Positions 53,326-62,844 of a stretch of DNA of 64,000 bases are shown here, piece by piece. A model generated the notes under the pieces. The model searched no databases. It had not been told where the DNA came from and saw only the letters and a list, made by a program, of their open reading frames with translations. Position 1 is the stretch's first letter. The number at the start of each line of letters is the position of its first letter. This stretch comes from Hymenobacter baengnokdamensis (GTDB lineage: Bacteria; Bacteroidota; Bacteroidia; Cytophagales; Hymenobacteraceae). The position numbers and the translations under genes are program-made. The DNA lies in the NCBI RefSeq assembly GCF_008728635.1, contig NZ_CP044285.1, positions 3,844,001 to 3,908,000 on the forward strand, in the 5' to 3' direction.

Positions 53326-54306
53326 ATGGCACGTAAAGACCTGCTCGACATTGCCTCCCTCCACCGGGAGGAAATCGAGTTTTTGCTCGACCAATCCACG
53401 TCGTTTAAAAAACTCTTCACCCACTCGGTGAAAAAAATCCCCGCCCTTGAGGGCAAGTCCGTGCTCATGCTGTTTTACGAGGCCAGCACCCGGACGCACT
53501 CCTCCTTTGAGGTCGCGGCCAAGCGCCTCTCGGCGGAGGTCACGAATTTCGACGTCGCCCACTCTTCCATCACCAAGGGCGAGTCGGTGCGCGAGACGAT
53601 TGAGACGCTCCAGGCTATGCGCACCGACTATATCGTTGTTCGCCATAGTCATCCCGGCCTGCCCGGCATGATTGCCCGCCAAACCACGGCGTCGGTCATC
53701 AATGCCGGTGACGGGGCGCACGAGCACCCGACCCAGGCTCTGCTGGACGCCTTCACCATCCGGGAGAAATTTCCCGACCCCAGGGGCATAAAAGTCCTCA
53801 TCATCGGCGATATTCTGCACTCCCGCGTGGCGCGCTCTACCAGCACGCTGCTGCAAAAGCTGGGTGTCGAGGTCGCTTACCTCGGGCCGGGCTCGCTGGT
53901 GCCCAAGTACGTGCCGGAAAGCATCCGCCGCTTCACCGACTACGAGGCGGCCATGGCCTGGGCGCCCGATGTGGTGTATCTGCTGCGGGTGCAGCTGGAG
54001 CGCCAGGACGTGCAGTTTTTCCCCAGCGTCCGCGAATACCACCGCGTCTACGGCATCACCAACACCCGGCTGGCGGAAATCCGTGACCGCGGCCTCTACA
54101 TCATGCACCCCGGCCCCGTGAACCGGGGGGTTGAGCTGTGCGACGCCGTGATGGACTACGAGCGCTGCCTGATTACCAACCAGGTCGAAAACGGCATCTC
54201 CATTCGCATGGCCGTGCTCGACTGGCTCACACCGGGCGGAGAGTTCCCAAAGCAGGAATCGTATGTCGCGCGGCAGCGGACTGGCTCAGCGCTACTTATT
54301 CCCTAG
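53326..54306 (+). CDS. pyrB: Aspartate carbamoyltransferase catalytic subunit
   Basis: Condenses carbamoyl phosphate with aspartate in pyrimidine synthesis, 326 residues. The carbamoyl-phosphate loop YEASTRTHSSFE (about 50-60), HPTQALLDAFTI, and the aspartate-side motif HPGPVNRGVEL are present. There is no pyrI nearby, so the enzyme is probably unregulated by a PyrI subunit. It is followed by pyrC after 77 bp. Codon use (many ATC, CTC, GTC) differs somewhat from neighbouring genes, and an attenuator-like leader precedes it. Confidence 0.96.
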   Translation: MARKDLLDIASLHREEIEFLLDQSTSFKKLFTHSVKKIPALEGKSVLMLFYEASTRTHSSFEVAAKRLSAEVTNFDVAHSSITKGESVRETIETLQAMRTDYIVVRHSHPGLPGMIARQTTASVINAGDGAHEHPTQALLDAFTIREKFPDPRGIKVLIIGDILHSRVARSTSTLLQKLGVEVAYLGPGSLVPKYVPESIRRFTDYEAAMAWAPDVVYLLRVQLERQDVQFFPSVREYHRVYGITNTRLAEIRDRGLYIMHPGPVNRGVELCDAVMDYERCLITNQVENGISIRMAVLDWLTPGGEFPKQESYVARQRTGSALLIP

Positions 54307-54383
54307 GCACCGGCCGTGCTGGCTAACGCTATCTCTTCTTTACATCTTCCATAACCCTGGCGGTTTATACTACTTATCACTTC

Positions 54384-55670
54384 ATGCTTCTCCTACAAAA
54401 TGCCCGCATCGCCTCCGAAAATTCACCCGTGCTTCTTGAGAGCGATGTCCTGATTGTGGAAGGAAAAATTCAGGATATCGGCAGCAAACTGCCCATTCCC
54501 GAGGGCGCCCGCGTCATCGACGCGCGGGGCCGCGTCCTTCTGCCGGGCATGTTTGATGCCCACGTCCATTTCCGCGCCCCCGGGTTTGAGAACAAGGAAA
54601 CCATTACCACGGGCAGCGAAGCGGCCATCAACGGCGGCATTACCGGCGTGGTAATGATGCCCAATACCCGCCCGGCCCTCGACTCGGCGACTACCGTAGC
54701 CACCGTGCTGGAAAATGCGAAGGACCGGTCGCGCATTCCGGTGTACACCTCCGGCTGCGTTACCAAAAACCGCGAGGGCAAGGAGCTGGCCGAAATCGAG
54801 GGCATGCGCGGCCTTGGGGTGAAGATGCTCACCGACGACGGCGACACCACCAACGACCCGGCGGTGCTGCTGCGGGCGATGCAGTACGCCACCGAATTTG
54901 GGATGTTTTTCGCCAGCCACTGCGAGGTGCCGGAGCTGGCCGGGCCGCGCGCCCTCAACGAAGGCGTGATGAGCTACCGGCTCGGCATCAAGGGCTCGCC
55001 GGCGTGCGCGGAGGAAATCATTATCGACCGCGACATCCGCCTGGCCCGGGCGGCGGGCGCGCATGTGCATATCCAGCACGTGTCCAGCAAGCTCGGTATG
55101 GAAACCATCCGCTGGTGGAAATCGCGCGGCGATGTGAAGGTGACAGCCGAAGTGGCCCCGCACCACCTGCTCTTTACTGACGAGCACATCGGCGACTACG
55201 ACACCAACTATAAGATGAACCCACCGCTGCGCACGCAGGCCGATTGCGACGCGCTGCTTGAAGGCCTCATCGCAGGCGTCTTCGACCTTATTGCCACCGA
55301 CCACGCGCCGCACACGCCGTTCGAAAAAGCCCAGGATTTCATCAGCGCGCCCAACGGCATCACCGGCCTGGATACGGCCCTCGTCTCGCTCCATCACTTC
55401 TTCGTGGCGCCCGGCAAATTCGGGTGGGACCTGGTAGTGAAGCGCTACTCGGCCGAGCCCCGGCGCCTGATGAGCCTGCCGGTGCCCAGCATCGCAGTTG
55501 GCCAGTCCGCCGACTGCGTTTTGTTCGACACCGAAGCCGAAACAACCTTTACGCGGGAGTTTATGAAATCCAAATCCCAGAACACGCCCTTTATCGACCA
55601 GACGCTGAAAGGCCGGGTAGACCTGGTAATTTTAGGTACGGAAATCCTGCTGGAGCGCGAAGAACTATAG
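54384..55670 (+). CDS. pyrC: Dihydroorotase (class I type)
   Basis: Zinc amidohydrolase forming dihydroorotate, third step of pyrimidine synthesis, 428 residues. Metal ligands in MFDAHVHFRAPG, with VVMMPNTRPAL, EVAPHHLLF, MNPPLR and the catalytic TDHAPHTPFEK. Length and wording are of the class I (PyrC, Gram-positive-like) type, not the short E. coli type; it could also be a related cyclic amidase, but its place after pyrB settles the role. The ATG at 54384 is the only sensible start. Confidence 0.94.
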   Translation: MLLLQNARIASENSPVLLESDVLIVEGKIQDIGSKLPIPEGARVIDARGRVLLPGMFDAHVHFRAPGFENKETITTGSEAAINGGITGVVMMPNTRPALDSATTVATVLENAKDRSRIPVYTSGCVTKNREGKELAEIEGMRGLGVKMLTDDGDTTNDPAVLLRAMQYATEFGMFFASHCEVPELAGPRALNEGVMSYRLGIKGSPACAEEIIIDRDIRLARAAGAHVHIQHVSSKLGMETIRWWKSRGDVKVTAEVAPHHLLFTDEHIGDYDTNYKMNPPLRTQADCDALLEGLIAGVFDLIATDHAPHTPFEKAQDFISAPNGITGLDTALVSLHHFFVAPGKFGWDLVVKRYSAEPRRLMSLPVPSIAVGQSADCVLFDTEAETTFTREFMKSKSQNTPFIDQTLKGRVDLVILGTEILLEREEL

Positions 55671-55690
55671 CCTGTCCGACACATTAAAAG

Positions 55691-55777
55691 ACGGTTATGC
55701 TGAACGGAGTGACGCTTCGTCCAACGACCTGCTAGCGCACTCAGGCGAGATGCTTTGCCGCGCTCTGCATGACGTTC
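55691..55777. repeat. Diverged family A repeat
   Basis: ACGGTTATGCTGAACGGAGTGACGCTTCGTC ... GCGAGATGCTTTGCCGCGCTCTGCATGACGTTC, between pyrC and purE. Arms are clearly related to 14875-14972 but no longer fully complementary. Confidence 0.6.
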
Positions 55778-55795
55778 TATAAAAATTACTTACCT

Positions 55796-56308
55796 ATGAG
55801 TACTCTTTTCAACTCCGATACTCCCAAGCCGCTGGTCGGCGTGGTCATGGGCTCCAGCAGCGACTGGGACACCATGCAGCATGCCGTGCAGATGCTCACG
55901 CATTTTGGCGTGGCCCACGAAGCGCGGGTAGTGTCGGCCCACCGTATGCCCGACGACTTGTTTGCCTACGCCGAACAAGCTGGCCCGCGCGGCTTGCAGG
56001 TCATCATTGCTGGCGCTGGTGGCGCTGCCCACCTGCCGGGCATGCTGGCCGCCAAAACCACGCTGCCCGTGCTGGGGGTGCCGGTGGCCAGTCGCCATTT
56101 GCAAGGGGTAGACTCGCTGCACAGCATCGTGCAAATGCCCAAAGGAATTCCCGTAGCCACGTTTGCTATCGGCAATGCCGGGGCGGCCAATGCCGCGCTG
56201 TTCGCGGTGAGCCTGCTGGCCCTGCACGACGCAGCCCTCGCCACCAAGCTGCTGGCTTTTCGCATCGAACAAACCGAAGCCGCCCGCGCCATGACGCTGC
56301 CGATATGA
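55796..56308 (+). CDS. purE: N5-carboxyaminoimidazole ribonucleotide mutase
   Basis: Moves the carboxylate from N5-CAIR to CAIR in purine synthesis, 170 residues. Signatures: [66 protein letters not shown]. These are class I PurE residues. The stop overlaps the purK start (ATGA), so the pair is coupled. The wording, in particular the MP.D.F.YAE and [13 protein letters not shown] parts, is closest in my memory to Betaproteobacteria rather than Bacteroidota. The ATG at 55796 is preferred to one nine codons upstream. Confidence 0.96.
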   Translation: MSTLFNSDTPKPLVGVVMGSSSDWDTMQHAVQMLTHFGVAHEARVVSAHRMPDDLFAYAEQAGPRGLQVIIAGAGGAAHLPGMLAAKTTLPVLGVPVASRHLQGVDSLHSIVQMPKGIPVATFAIGNAGAANAALFAVSLLALHDAALATKLLAFRIEQTEAARAMTLPI

Positions 56309-57555
56309 ACCCCGATATTCACAAGGACGCCATGACCCCGATTTACCCCGGCAGTACAGACGCCGCTGGCCAGCGAGCCACCCTGGGGGTGCTGGGGGGC
56401 GGCCAGCTGGGCCGCATGTTTGTGCATGCCGCCCAGCGGCTGGGTTACTTCACCGCCGTACTGGAGCCCGACGCGCAAAGTCCGGCCGGGCTGGTGAGCC
56501 ACCAGCACATCCAGACCGCCTACGACGACCCGGCTGGTCTGGCTCGGCTGGCTCACCTGTGCCAGGCCATCACCACTGAGTTTGAAAACGTGCCCGCCCA
56601 AGCCCTGCAAACACTGGCGCAGACCCGGCCCGTGGCGCCTGGGGCAGCCGCAGTAGGAATTGCCCAGGACCGCATCGCGGAAAAAGCCCACTTTGCCGCC
56701 TGCGCCGACGTGTCGGGAGTGAGCTGCGCGCCCTACGTAGTGATTGAAACGCCGGCCCAGTTGCAGGCCGTCCAGGCCGAGCGGGCCGATTTGCTGCCGG
56801 GCATCCTGAAAACCGCCCGCATGGGCTACGACGGTAAGGGCCAGGTCCGCGTCAGGACCGCCGCTGAGCTGGCCACTGCCTGGGCCGAACTGGGCGGCAC
56901 CGCTTGCGTGCTGGAAAAGATGCTGACGCTAACCGCCGAGTGTTCGGTGCTGGTGGCACGCGGTTGGAACGGGCAGGTCGTTAGCTTCGCCCCGCAGCGC
57001 AACGTGCACGTCGAGGGCATTTTGGCCGTGACCCACGCCTACGAGGGCAATATGCCGCCAGCCCTGGCAACCAGTGCCCGTGACGCCGCCGTTGCCATAG
57101 CGCAGCAGCTTGGCTATGTTGGGGTGCTGTGCGTCGAGTTTTTTGTGGTGGACGACGGCAGTGAGCACGGCGGCCTGGTGGTCAACGAGATGGCTCCGCG
57201 CCCGCACAACAGCGGCCACTACACCCTGGACGCCTGTGACGCGTCGCAGTTTGACCTGCAGGTGCATGCTATGGCGGGCTTGCCCTTGCCGCAGCCGCGC
57301 CAGCATTCCCCGGCCATCATGCTCAACCTGCTCGGCGACGTGTGGTTTGACGCCAGCGGGCAACCGCGTGAGCCGGACTGGCACAGCGTACTGAGCCTGC
57401 CGGGCCTGCACCTGCACCTGTACGGCAAGGCGCAGGCGCGACCAGGCCGCAAGATGGGCCACCTGACCATCACCGGCCCGGATGTGGCCGGTATTAAAAC
57501 CGTGGCGCGGCGCGCTGCTGGCTTGCTCGGCTTGCCGGGGCTAAACGACATCTAG
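56305..57555 (+). CDS. purK: 5-(carboxyamino)imidazole ribonucleotide synthase
   Basis: ATP-grasp enzyme making N5-CAIR from AIR, bicarbonate and ATP, 416 residues; its product feeds PurE. Nucleotide-binding start [73 protein letters not shown], and AIMLNLLGD at the C-terminal part. An N-terminal extension of ~25 residues precedes the Rossmann start. The opening and middle sections resemble Burkholderiales PurK (e.g. [17 protein letters not shown]). The stop is followed by a 180-bp spacer with a small hairpin (57629-57650). Confidence 0.95.
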   Translation: MNPDIHKDAMTPIYPGSTDAAGQRATLGVLGGGQLGRMFVHAAQRLGYFTAVLEPDAQSPAGLVSHQHIQTAYDDPAGLARLAHLCQAITTEFENVPAQALQTLAQTRPVAPGAAAVGIAQDRIAEKAHFAACADVSGVSCAPYVVIETPAQLQAVQAERADLLPGILKTARMGYDGKGQVRVRTAAELATAWAELGGTACVLEKMLTLTAECSVLVARGWNGQVVSFAPQRNVHVEGILAVTHAYEGNMPPALATSARDAAVAIAQQLGYVGVLCVEFFVVDDGSEHGGLVVNEMAPRPHNSGHYTLDACDASQFDLQVHAMAGLPLPQPRQHSPAIMLNLLGDVWFDASGQPREPDWHSVLSLPGLHLHLYGKAQARPGRKMGHLTITGPDVAGIKTVARRAAGLLGLPGLNDI

Positions 57556-57740
57556 AGGTCGTTGTCTGTCTGCTTTTGACCAATCGCGTACCCGCTGCTC
57601 CCTGGTCTGCTGCCAGCCATAGGGGGCACAGACGCAATACTTTGCGTCTGGCTTTAAGATACCTTGCTTACACCAGACGCTCAACAACTATATATGAACC
57701 AGGCAACCGTTCTAATTCAGACGATTTGCCTCATTTAGCA

Positions 57741-57780
57741 AAAAAAGGTTAGCCGGACTACAGTATCCGGCTGACCTTTT
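57741..57780. terminator. Bidirectional terminator between purK and PAP2 gene
   Basis: AAAAGGT(T)AGCCGGA / TCCGGCT(G)ACCTTTT with one mismatch and A/U-runs on both sides. The rest of 57556-57740 shows only a short hairpin CAGACGCAA/TTGCGTCTG. Confidence 0.88.
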
Positions 57781-57805
57781 CTAGTAAGCTATTTCCCGGC
57801 GCTGG

Positions 57806-58627
57806 CTACTTGGGCCGCCAGGTAAAGCACAGGCCCGGCGTATTGCCGTAGTAGGTGGGCATAATGCCGATATCGCGGCCGATGGATTTGCGGCCCCAGC
57901 GGTTGCGGTGCGTGAGGTATGCCAGGTGAGCCGACAAGATGCCGAAACCCGCGCCGGCTACCACGTCGCTTTGCCAGTGCTTGTTTACAATCATGCGCAG
58001 GCCGGCCACGCTGGTGGCCACGGCGTAGGCCCCCACGCCGTACCACTGGCTTTTATCGCGAAACTCGGTGTGCACAATGCTGGCCGCCAGAAACGCCTGG
58101 GCCGTGTGCCCCGAGGGAAACGAGAGATTGTCGGAGCCGTCGGGCCGCTCCTCGTGGCTTACTTTCTTCACCAGGAACGTACTACCCAGCATAATGGCTT
58201 CGCCCTTGGCAATAATGAGCAGGGTATTGACGCGGTCATTGCGCGACTCTACCCCAAACAGCTCAACGGCGCCCAGCTCCAGATACGGCACGAAGATGAG
58301 CGCATCGGCGATGCGGGTGGTAGAGCTGGCAAACAGGCGGTGAATATCGCGCTGGGCGTCCTGGTTGGTATAAAAGCCGCCCCCATTAAACGTATAAGCC
58401 CCGTAGCCGATGAGCACCGCCGGAATAGCTACCGCTTTAAAAACCTTGCTTTTCAGAAAAGGCTTTTTAAGGCCGGTAGGCGCACCCTGCGGGTTTTCGT
58501 ACTTATGGGTAGTATCGGCCGGGGCCGTAGCGGCCGGCCTGAGGGGCACCTGCGCCAGCACGGGCGTAGCACTGCTCAGCAGCAGGCCAAGCAGAAGGGT
58601 ACGGGGTGAAGAGAAAAGGGAACGCAT
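57806..58627 (-). CDS. PAP2-superfamily phosphatase
   Basis: Exported or membrane acid-phosphatase-fold enzyme, 273 residues. Signal peptide 1-25 (ending VLAQ). The three PAP2 motifs are visible: KKVSHEERPDGSD (K-x6-RP), SFPSGHTAQAF (PSGH) and GLRMIVNKHWQSDVVAG (R-x5-H-x3-D, with Gly-Leu replacing the usual Ser). Typical substrates are lipid phosphates or undecaprenyl pyrophosphate, but several members act on soluble esters. A hydrophobic segment near 45-60 (AVAIPAVLIGYGAY) could be a membrane helix. The ATG at 58627 fits the signal peptide. Divergent from the GH28 gene; the 341-bp spacer holds no other gene. Confidence 0.9.
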   Translation of the reverse strand: MRSLFSSPRTLLLGLLLSSATPVLAQVPLRPAATAPADTTHKYENPQGAPTGLKKPFLKSKVFKAVAIPAVLIGYGAYTFNGGGFYTNQDAQRDIHRLFASSTTRIADALIFVPYLELGAVELFGVESRNDRVNTLLIIAKGEAIMLGSTFLVKKVSHEERPDGSDNLSFPSGHTAQAFLAASIVHTEFRDKSQWYGVGAYAVATSVAGLRMIVNKHWQSDVVAGAGFGILSAHLAYLTHRNRWGRKSIGRDIGIMPTYYGNTPGLCFTWRPK

Positions 58628-58968
58628 AGGATAAGATAAAATACTGAATTGCGCTCTACGCAAACAAGGCCGCTTTCGCTGCTTTGAGCTAATTCTGATG
58701 ATATTCTGCCCGGCTTTGCGGAGCATTGCCTACAGCCGCCTGGGCCGGCTCTTTGGCTGAAGTGATAACCTCCGACCCGGAAATGCGGGGGCGGTAACGT
58801 TGCCGGGAACGATAGCGCAAATAAATCATCGTCCTTGCTTGCAGATGCCGGCAAATGGCCCTAGTATTCCGCTGCCAAAGCCCGTTTTACATAAGGTTTT
58901 CACTATATTAATCGCTTTATTGCCTGGTTGCGGCCACCGGGCTGCACTTTTCTCCCACCCGCTTTTCT

Positions 58969-60660
58969 ATGATTCGCTTTTCGCTGCTTCCCGGCGCCTT
59001 GCTGGCGCTGGCCACCTGGCACACCACCCCTACCCTGGCCCAGGCTAACCGCGGAGCCGTAGCGCAGCCGGCCCCGCCCACTCTGCCCGCCGTGCGGCAG
59101 GTGAAGTTCAAGGCCGACACGTTCAATATTCAGAAATACGGGGCCGTGGCCGATGGCCAGACGCTTAATACGCAGGCGTTTCAGCAAGCTATTGTGGCCT
59201 GCGCCCAAAGTGGCGGCGGCACAGTGCTGGTGCCGGCGGGCCTGTGGCTCACGGGCCCCATCGTGCTCCAGAACAACGTAAACCTGCACCTGTCCACCGG
59301 CGCACTCGTGCAGTTCACCACCGACCACCAGCAGTATCCGCTCATCAAAACCACCTGGGAGGGCGAGGAAGCCATTCGCAGCCAGGCCCCGATTTCGGGT
59401 ACGGGCCTGAAAAATATCGCTATCACCGGCAACGGCACGTTTGACGGGGCCGGCGACAGCTGGCGGCCGGTAAAGAAAAGTAAGCTCAACGAGGGCGAGT
59501 GGAAAAAGCTACTGGCCACCGGCGGCGTGCTCAACGACAAAAAGGACTCGTGGTATCCGTCGGCCAGCTCGCTCAAGGGCAATATGCTGGCCGCTGCCAA
59601 CACCCCCCGGAAAAGCCTCAACCCCAAGGATTTCGATGATATTCGCGATTTTCTGCGGCCCAATATGCTGAGCCTTACCGATTGCCAGCAGATTTTGCTC
59701 GAAGGCTTCACCATTCAGAACTCGCCGGCTTGGACGATTCACCCCTTGCTGTGCCAGGACCTGACCGTGCGCCGCGTAACGGCCCGCAACCCCTGGTATG
59801 GCCAGAACACCGACGCCATCGACGTGGAATCGTGCCGCAACGGCGTGCTCGATGACTGCGTGTTCAGCGTGGGCGACGATGGGCTGTGCATTAAATCGGG
59901 CCGCGACGCCGAGGGCCGTAAGCGCGGCGTGCCTACCGAAAACTTTCTTATTCAGAACTGCAAAGTGTACAGCGCCCACGGCGGCTTCGTGATTGGCTCC
60001 GAAATGTCGGGCGGCGTGCGCAACATGATAGTGCGCAACTGCACCTTCCAGGGCACCGACGTAGGGCTGCGCTTCAAAACGGCGCGGGGCCGCGGCGGCA
60101 TGGTCGAAAACATCTGGGTTGATGGCATTACCATGACCGATATTGCCGGGCAGGCCATTCTATTCGATATGTACTATATGGCCAAGGACCCGGTGCCGCA
60201 GACCGGCGAGTCGGTGGCGCCGCCCGTCATCGCGTCCCAGCCCCTGAACGAGGGCACGCCGCAGTTCCAGCACTTCTACATCAAAAACGTAACCTGCAAA
60301 GGGGCCGAAACCGCGATTCTGGTACGCGGCCTGCCCGAGATGGCCATTAAGGATATTAACCTCGAAAACATTGTGATTGAGGCTACTAAAGGGCTGGTTT
60401 GCCAGGAAGCCGAAAACATCCGCCTCAAAAACGTGACGCTGCTCACGGCCAATACCCAGCCGGTAATGGAAGTGCAGAACAGCAAGAACATCAGCCTCGA
60501 CGGCATTAAGTACCCCAGCGGGGCCAACCTGCTGCTGCGCGTGAGCGGCGACCGCAGCCAGGACATTCGCCTCACCAACACCAACACCAAGCTCGCCAAA
60601 AAAGACCTGGAGCTGGGCGATAAGGTAGGTAAAAAGGTGGTGCAGGTGGCGGCGAAGTAA
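58969..60660 (+). CDS. Glycoside hydrolase family 28 (polygalacturonase-like)
   Basis: Exported pectin-degrading enzyme, 563 residues, inverting right-handed beta-helix. Signal peptide 1-24 (ending TLAQA). The GH28 catalytic set is visible: NTDAIDVES (Asp at about 282), GDDGLCIKSG (two Asp near 302), SAHGGFVIGSEMSGG (His near 337) and RFKTARGRGG (R-x-K). It opens with the usual FNIQKYGAVADGQTLNTQAFQQAI. It hydrolyses polygalacturonan or rhamnogalacturonan backbones; the exact bond is not predictable. It is followed by the GH105 gene on the same strand. Confidence 0.94.
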   Translation: MIRFSLLPGALLALATWHTTPTLAQANRGAVAQPAPPTLPAVRQVKFKADTFNIQKYGAVADGQTLNTQAFQQAIVACAQSGGGTVLVPAGLWLTGPIVLQNNVNLHLSTGALVQFTTDHQQYPLIKTTWEGEEAIRSQAPISGTGLKNIAITGNGTFDGAGDSWRPVKKSKLNEGEWKKLLATGGVLNDKKDSWYPSASSLKGNMLAAANTPRKSLNPKDFDDIRDFLRPNMLSLTDCQQILLEGFTIQNSPAWTIHPLLCQDLTVRRVTARNPWYGQNTDAIDVESCRNGVLDDCVFSVGDDGLCIKSGRDAEGRKRGVPTENFLIQNCKVYSAHGGFVIGSEMSGGVRNMIVRNCTFQGTDVGLRFKTARGRGGMVENIWVDGITMTDIAGQAILFDMYYMAKDPVPQTGESVAPPVIASQPLNEGTPQFQHFYIKNVTCKGAETAILVRGLPEMAIKDINLENIVIEATKGLVCQEAENIRLKNVTLLTANTQPVMEVQNSKNISLDGIKYPSGANLLLRVSGDRSQDIRLTNTNTKLAKKDLELGDKVGKKVVQVAAK

Positions 60661-60676
60661 GCTTTGTTTTGCCAAC

Positions 60677-60700
60677 GGGGCGCCTCATCCCCCGGCCCCC
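60677..60700. repeat. Fragment of the MITE-core repeat
   Basis: GGGGCGCCTCATCCCCCGGC... is nearly identical to 5706-5729 inside the MITE (one mismatch in about 23 bases). No terminal repeats are left. Confidence 0.5.
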
Positions 60701-60726
60701 ATTGTTACGAAACCCAAAATTCCCTC

Positions 60727-62640
60727 ATGACCTCTTCCGCTCGTCTTCTCCTTAGTGCTGCGCTGGCCCTGCCGCTGCTGGCTCCGGCCCAGAATGCCCC
60801 GGCCGCCATGTCGCAGCGCATGGCCGATGCCTTCATTGCCCAGCACCCCGACTCTATCGTTATCGGCAACCGCAAAACCGCGCGCTGGGACTACGAGCAG
60901 GGCCTCATGCTGCGGGCGCTGGAGCGCGTGTGGGAGCGCACCGGCGACGCCCGGTATTTTACCTATATTCAAAAAGACCTCGACCAGTTTGTGCAGAAGG
61001 ATGGCAGCATCCGCACGTATAAGGCCGATGAATACCAGCTCGATAACCTTGCCACCGGCCCGGCGCTGCTGCTGCTGAGCCAGCTGTCGGTGCCCGGCAA
61101 TGAGAAGTACCGGCTGGCGGCCGCCACCCTGCGCAAGCAGCTGGCCAGCCAGCCGCGCACCAAGGAAGGGGGTTTCTGGCACAAAAAAACCTATCCCAAC
61201 CAGATGTGGCTCGATGGCCTGTACATGGCTGAGCCGTTCTACGCCGAGTACAGCGCACTAACCGGCGATGCGGCCGGCCTCGACGACGTAGCCAAGCAGT
61301 TTGCGCTCATCGAAAAGCACCTTGTGGACCCCAAAACCGGCCTGCTTTACCACGGCTACGACGAAAGCCGCGAGCAGCAATGGGCCAATAAAGCCACCGG
61401 CCAGTCGCCCAATGCCTGGGACCGCGCCATTGGCTGGTATGCCATGGCGCTGGTCGAAACCCTTGACTATCTGCCGGCCGGCAATGCCAACCGTGCAGCC
61501 CTCATCAAAGACTTGCAGCGCCTGGCCCCGGTACTGGCCAAGTACCAGGATGCCAAAACCGGTACCTGGAGCCTGGTAATGGGCCACGAAAGTGAGAAAG
61601 GCAACTACGCCGAAGCCTCGGGCAGCAGCATGTTTGTGTACGCGCTGGCAAAAGGTGTGCGCCTGGGCTACCTCGATAAAAAATACGCCGCCGTGGCCCG
61701 TAAAGGCTACGAAGGCATTCTGAAGACCTTCGTAGCTACCGAAAACGGCGCGCTGGCCCTCAACGGCACAGTGAGCGTGGGCGGCCTGGGCGGCAAGCCC
61801 TACCGCGACGGCTCCTTTCAGTACTACCTGAGCGAGCCGCTGCGCAAAAACGATTTGAAGGGCGTAGGGCCGTTCATCCTGGCCAGCACCGAGATGGAGA
61901 TTGCCCAGGAAAACGCCGTGGGCCAGGGCAAAACCGTGGGCCTCGACTACTACTTCAACCACGAGCTGCGCAAAAATGCCTTCACCGGCCAGCCCGAGCA
62001 GTGGCACTACACCTGGGAAGAGCGCACGCACGGCGGCTTCTGGCTGTGGGGCAACGAGCTGCGCGAGCTGGGAGCCAAAACGGTAGCCGTACCCGCCGCG
62101 CCCACCGCCGCCAGCCTCAAGGCGCTGAACGTGTACGTAATAGTGGACCCCGACACCAAAAAGGAAACCCCGCAGCCCCACTACATCTCGGCCGCCGACA
62201 GCAAGGTCGTGACCGACTGGGTGCGTGCCGGGGGCACGCTGGTGCTACTGGCCAACGACACGGCCAACTGCGAAATCCGGCACTTTAATGAGCTGGCCCG
62301 CAACTTCGGCGTGCAGTTTACCGACCAGAGCGTGAACATGGTGCAGGGCAGCCAGTTTGAGCAGGGCCGAGTGGACTTGACGAGCGGCGCGGCCGTTTTT
62401 AAGCAGGCTAAAATTGGGTATATTAAGGAGTTGGCAGTACTGGCGCTGCAAGCGCCGGCCCAGCCGCTGGTAACCAACAACGGCAAGGTTATCATGGCCA
62501 CGGCGCAGCTGGGCAAAGGCCGCGTGTTTGCGCTCGGCGACCCGTGGCTGTACAACGAATACACCGACGGCCGCAAGATTCCGGCTTCGTTCGAGAACTT
62601 TCAGGCCGGCAAAGACCTGGGCCGCTGGCTGCTGAAGTAG
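60727..62640 (+). CDS. GH105 unsaturated rhamnogalacturonyl hydrolase with DUF4350-like domain
   Basis: A 637-residue exported protein. Signal peptide 1-22 (ending PAQ). Residues 25-375 form the six-hairpin GH88/GH105 domain: WDYEQGLMLRALERVWERTGD, MWLDGLYMAEPFYAEYS, LYHGYDE, WANKATGQSPNAWDRAIGWYAMALVE, ASGSSMFVYALAKGVR. GH105 enzymes cut the unsaturated galacturonyl residue left by lyases. The last ~150 residues (LNVYVIVDPDTKKETPQPHY, ...VRAGGTLVLLANDTANCE, ...GRVFALGDPWLYNEY) are a glutamine-amidotransferase-like/DUF4350-type domain. It belongs with the GH28 and the pectinesterase. Confidence 0.92.
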   Translation: MTSSARLLLSAALALPLLAPAQNAPAAMSQRMADAFIAQHPDSIVIGNRKTARWDYEQGLMLRALERVWERTGDARYFTYIQKDLDQFVQKDGSIRTYKADEYQLDNLATGPALLLLSQLSVPGNEKYRLAAATLRKQLASQPRTKEGGFWHKKTYPNQMWLDGLYMAEPFYAEYSALTGDAAGLDDVAKQFALIEKHLVDPKTGLLYHGYDESREQQWANKATGQSPNAWDRAIGWYAMALVETLDYLPAGNANRAALIKDLQRLAPVLAKYQDAKTGTWSLVMGHESEKGNYAEASGSSMFVYALAKGVRLGYLDKKYAAVARKGYEGILKTFVATENGALALNGTVSVGGLGGKPYRDGSFQYYLSEPLRKNDLKGVGPFILASTEMEIAQENAVGQGKTVGLDYYFNHELRKNAFTGQPEQWHYTWEERTHGGFWLWGNELRELGAKTVAVPAAPTAASLKALNVYVIVDPDTKKETPQPHYISAADSKVVTDWVRAGGTLVLLANDTANCEIRHFNELARNFGVQFTDQSVNMVQGSQFEQGRVDLTSGAAVFKQAKIGYIKELAVLALQAPAQPLVTNNGKVIMATAQLGKGRVFALGDPWLYNEYTDGRKIPASFENFQAGKDLGRWLLK

Positions 62641-62834
62641 TGAGCAGGTAGTAGTGAGCAGCGTGCAGTTGATAGTGAACAGTGAATATAATGACTCGTG
62701 ATAACATCCTACGGAGCAGCAGCGGGCAGCTCGTGAGCGGTAGTAGCTCACCAGTTGGGTGAGCAAGGCAGTTGACCTTCGCTTGGTCTGACGTTCTTTT
62801 GCCAGCTGTTCACTGCTCACTACTACCTGCTCAC
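62640..62834. repeat. Inverted repeat filling the GH105-FAH spacer
   Basis: Left GTGAGCAGGTAGTAGTGAGC.. (from 62640) is complemented by ..GCTCACTACTACCTGCTCAC (to about 62834), at least 22 nt per arm. It nearly spans the whole 204-bp spacer. Confidence 0.75.
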
Positions 62835-62844
62835 TGCCTTTCTT

